64,000 nt of DNA, taken from NCBI RefSeq assembly GCF_008065135.1, contig NZ_CP042914.1:7359404-7423403 (forward strand). The letters are read 5' to 3'. Origin of the DNA: Roseimaritima ulvae (lineage in GTDB: Bacteria; Planctomycetota; Planctomycetia; Pirellulales; Pirellulaceae). The translations under genes and the position numbers were made by a program. This document shows, one piece after another, positions 62,493 to 64,000 of the stretch; the first letter of the stretch is position 1, and every line of letters starts with the position of its first letter. The notes under the pieces are model-generated. The model did no database searches. It was not told the origin of the DNA and saw only the letters and a program-made list of their open reading frames with translations.

Positions 62493-64000
62493 TCAGCTGC
62501 TATCTACGGTTTTGGCGGGCATTGGGTTCGGCAGCCAGTTGTCGGCGGTGTCCTGACGCGGGCGTTCCGCGGCGGCTTGCCCGACAACTTCCACCGGCAA
62601 AATCGTGACTCGGTGCAAAGCTCGCTCGATGTGCCCCCCGGCAGTCGTTAGCGAGCGGGCTCGATCAGCCCACTGGGCGGCTTGTGGGTCGCCCAGAGCT
62701 TCGTAGATCAGAGCCAGTTGGGCGGCCAAGCGTTCGTTGGCCGGAGCGTTGGCGGCGGCCTGCTGATACAGTTTCGCCGCCGCTCGCAAATCGTCCTCTT
62801 CGCCCCACCGTTGGTACAGGTGCAAACGCATCTCGCCCAGGAAGGCCAGCAACGAAGGATCGCCGGGAGCCGCCTGTCGAGCCGCGGCGGCGGCCGCTTC
62901 CATCCCCTGCCGCAGCTCCGCAGTGTCCTGCCGCAACAAGACCCGACGATATAGATCGGCCAACCCCGCCCGAGGCGCCGAATCCCAGGGGTCGGCTTCG
63001 ATGGCTAGCCGATACGCCTGCGCCGCTTGCTCGACACTCCCGCTCTGCCGGGCCGCCGTGGCCTGCATCCCCCACCGGCTGGCTCCCGAAACCGGCCGCA
63101 ATTCGGTCCAGAAAAACGTCAGCAAGACCGTGGCGGCCGCAATCCCGACCGTCCACCGTCCGCCAGGAATCGTGACCGCCCCTTGCCCCGCTTCCTCGCC
63201 AGTCGCCGTGCAATCCTCGGCCAACATCATCCCGGCCAGCAACCACAGCGGCACCGCGACGCCGAGAATCGTCCAGCCCCCCGACAACATTAAGTGCAGC
63301 ACCAGTCCAGCCACAGCGCCTTGCACGACCCAACGCGGCAGCCGTCCGCCACGCCACCATCGCAGGGTCAGCCCCACGGTGCCCAGCGAGATGGGGATGG
63401 CCCACAGGTGGGCACCAAAATCCGGAGCCTGAACGATCACCAAGCCCAGCAGCCAGACCACTATCCAGCCGCCCGCGTAGCCCACGCCCAAGGCGCGGGC
63501 GCGGCGGTCCACCACGTCTTCGCCAGCAAACGCGTCCTCATCGGCCGGGACGGCAGCCGCATGAGCGTCGAGAGCATCCGCGGTCTGAACCGATTCGCTG
63601 CGGCCCAGCTGCCGTGAACGCAACACGATCAATGCAACCAAGCCCAACAGCAACAAGGTCGCCGGAACGCCTCCGGCCGCGGCGGTTTCCATCACCACGT
63701 TGTGAGGGTCAGCCGGTTGCTCACTGGCCTCAAGATCACGATAGGCTTCGTAGGCGGACTGGAAATTCCCCGGCCCACATCCGAACCAGGGTGAATCGGC
63801 CACCATCGCTGCCGTGCTCCGCCAGTACTGCCCGCGAACCGACAGCGATGCCCAGGCGCGTTCGGTCAGTTCGCGATTGGTGGCCACATAACCTGCCAGC
63901 CCCACGGCGGTCAACAACGCAATCCCCGCCAGTGCTCGCCATGTGCGGCCGTCCACGCGTCGCCGTACCGCTCCACCCTCGCGGAGAATCGCAAACATCA
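62493..64000 (-). CDS. O-antigen ligase-like membrane protein with TPR tail, 5' end outside window
   Basis: The frame is open to the window edge, so at least 501 residues of the C-terminal part are present and the true start lies beyond 64000. The Wzy/WaaL-type signature is visible: MVADSPWFGCGPGNFQSAYE, then PHNVVMETAAAGGVPATLLL. Several transmembrane helices follow up to about residue 310, and a TPR-like tail runs from about 325 to 460 (QAAQAYRLAIEADPWDSAPR, AAAKLYQQAAANAPANERLA, LALIYEALGDPQAAQWADRA). Such proteins polymerise or ligate surface polysaccharide at the outer face of the inner membrane. The TPR extension is common in planctomycete and other bacterial members. Confidence 0.82.
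   Translation of the reverse strand, partial: MFAILREGGAVRRRVDGRTWRALAGIALLTAVGLAGYVATNRELTERAWASLSVRGQYWRSTAAMVADSPWFGCGPGNFQSAYEAYRDLEASEQPADPHNVVMETAAAGGVPATLLLLGLVALIVLRSRQLGRSESVQTADALDAHAAAVPADEDAFAGEDVVDRRARALGVGYAGGWIVVWLLGLVIVQAPDFGAHLWAIPISLGTVGLTLRWWRGGRLPRWVVQGAVAGLVLHLMLSGGWTILGVAVPLWLLAGMMLAEDCTATGEEAGQGAVTIPGGRWTVGIAAATVLLTFFWTELRPVSGASRWGMQATAARQSGSVEQAAQAYRLAIEADPWDSAPRAGLADLYRRVLLRQDTAELRQGMEAAAAAARQAAPGDPSLLAFLGEMRLHLYQRWGEEDDLRAAAKLYQQAAANAPANERLAAQLALIYEALGDPQAAQWADRARSLTTAGGHIERALHRVTILPVEVVGQAAAERPRQDTADNWLPNPMPAKTVDSS

Overview
The window reads as part of a Planctomycetota chromosome, most likely order Pirellulales. The lineage markers are a gene pair encoding a DUF1501 protein and a PSD1/DUF1549/DUF1553 cytochrome-c-domain protein, DUF1080 and DUF1573 proteins, a sulfatase fused to SGNH esterases, a LEPR-XLL-type N-terminus on a dockerin metalloprotease, Tat-type leaders on many small-molecule enzymes, high GC, and many intergenic palindromic repeat families. 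Genus and species cannot be fixed by eye. I found no rRNA, tRNA or CRISPR array.

Layout. 1-2.9 kb: 3' part of ilvD, then an IS4-family (Tn5-like) element inserted in a palindromic repeat. 3.0-10.4 kb: a plus-strand run with a Tat-exported sugar isomerase-like protein, a one-TM protein, a MoxR-type AAA+ ATPase with its VWA partner, and a Coa1-like protein. 10.4-14.3 kb: an array of twelve copies of a 176-bp repeat, split by an intact IS1380-family element. 14.3-18.8 kb: the minus-strand DUF1501/PSD1 pair. 19.2-20.3 kb: signal peptidase I. 20.3-30.3 kb: a minus-strand cluster with an ABC ATPase, a large membrane protein, MazG-like and NPCBM-like proteins, an alpha/alpha-toroid protein, a Gln-rich protein and a DUF4175-like coiled-coil protein. 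30.5-33.2 kb: a sulfotransferase and a DUF1080 lipoprotein. 33.2-35.3 kb: a short MITE-like element and a second, frameshifted IS1380 copy. 35.3-39.6 kb: a dockerin metalloprotease, a Pro-rich exported protein, a siderophore-interacting-type flavoreductase and a small membrane protein. 39.8-43.4 kb: a MacB/LolD-like ABC exporter. 43.4-47.5 kb: DUF1844, pyrG, kdsB and a beta-propeller-like protein. 47.7-49.0 kb: a PH-domain pair. 49.1-62.2 kb: a long minus-strand series with a zinc-ribbon membrane protein, a DUF3857/transglutaminase protein, a tri-domain esterase-esterase-sulfatase, an alpha/beta hydrolase, a tetraheme lipoprotein and a DUF1573 protein. 62.5 kb to the end: an O-antigen-ligase-like/TPR protein that runs off the window.

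Function. The recognisable metabolism is housekeeping (branched-chain amino acids, CTP, CMP-Kdo for LPS, protein export) plus envelope and polysaccharide work (sulfatase and acetylesterases, DUF1080, NPCBM, O-antigen ligase, sulfotransferase). Several genes overlap by 4-14 nt, which marks operons: MoxR/VWA, MazG-like/755-aa protein, DUF4175-like/Gln-rich/toroid, small membrane protein/SIP, ABC ATPase/permease, pyrG/DUF1844, PH/PH, transglutaminase/zinc-ribbon and DUF1573/tetraheme.

The most unusual content is non-coding. The 176-bp array has a fixed unit length and a 14-bp boundary core that occurs in both orientations between short inverted arms. Both IS1380 copies sit at CTAG sites inside repeat DNA. 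Four other repeat families lie at gene ends, sometimes supplying stop codons or an alternative start. The most unusual protein is the 970-aa polypeptide joining two SGNH esterase domains to a sulfatase.
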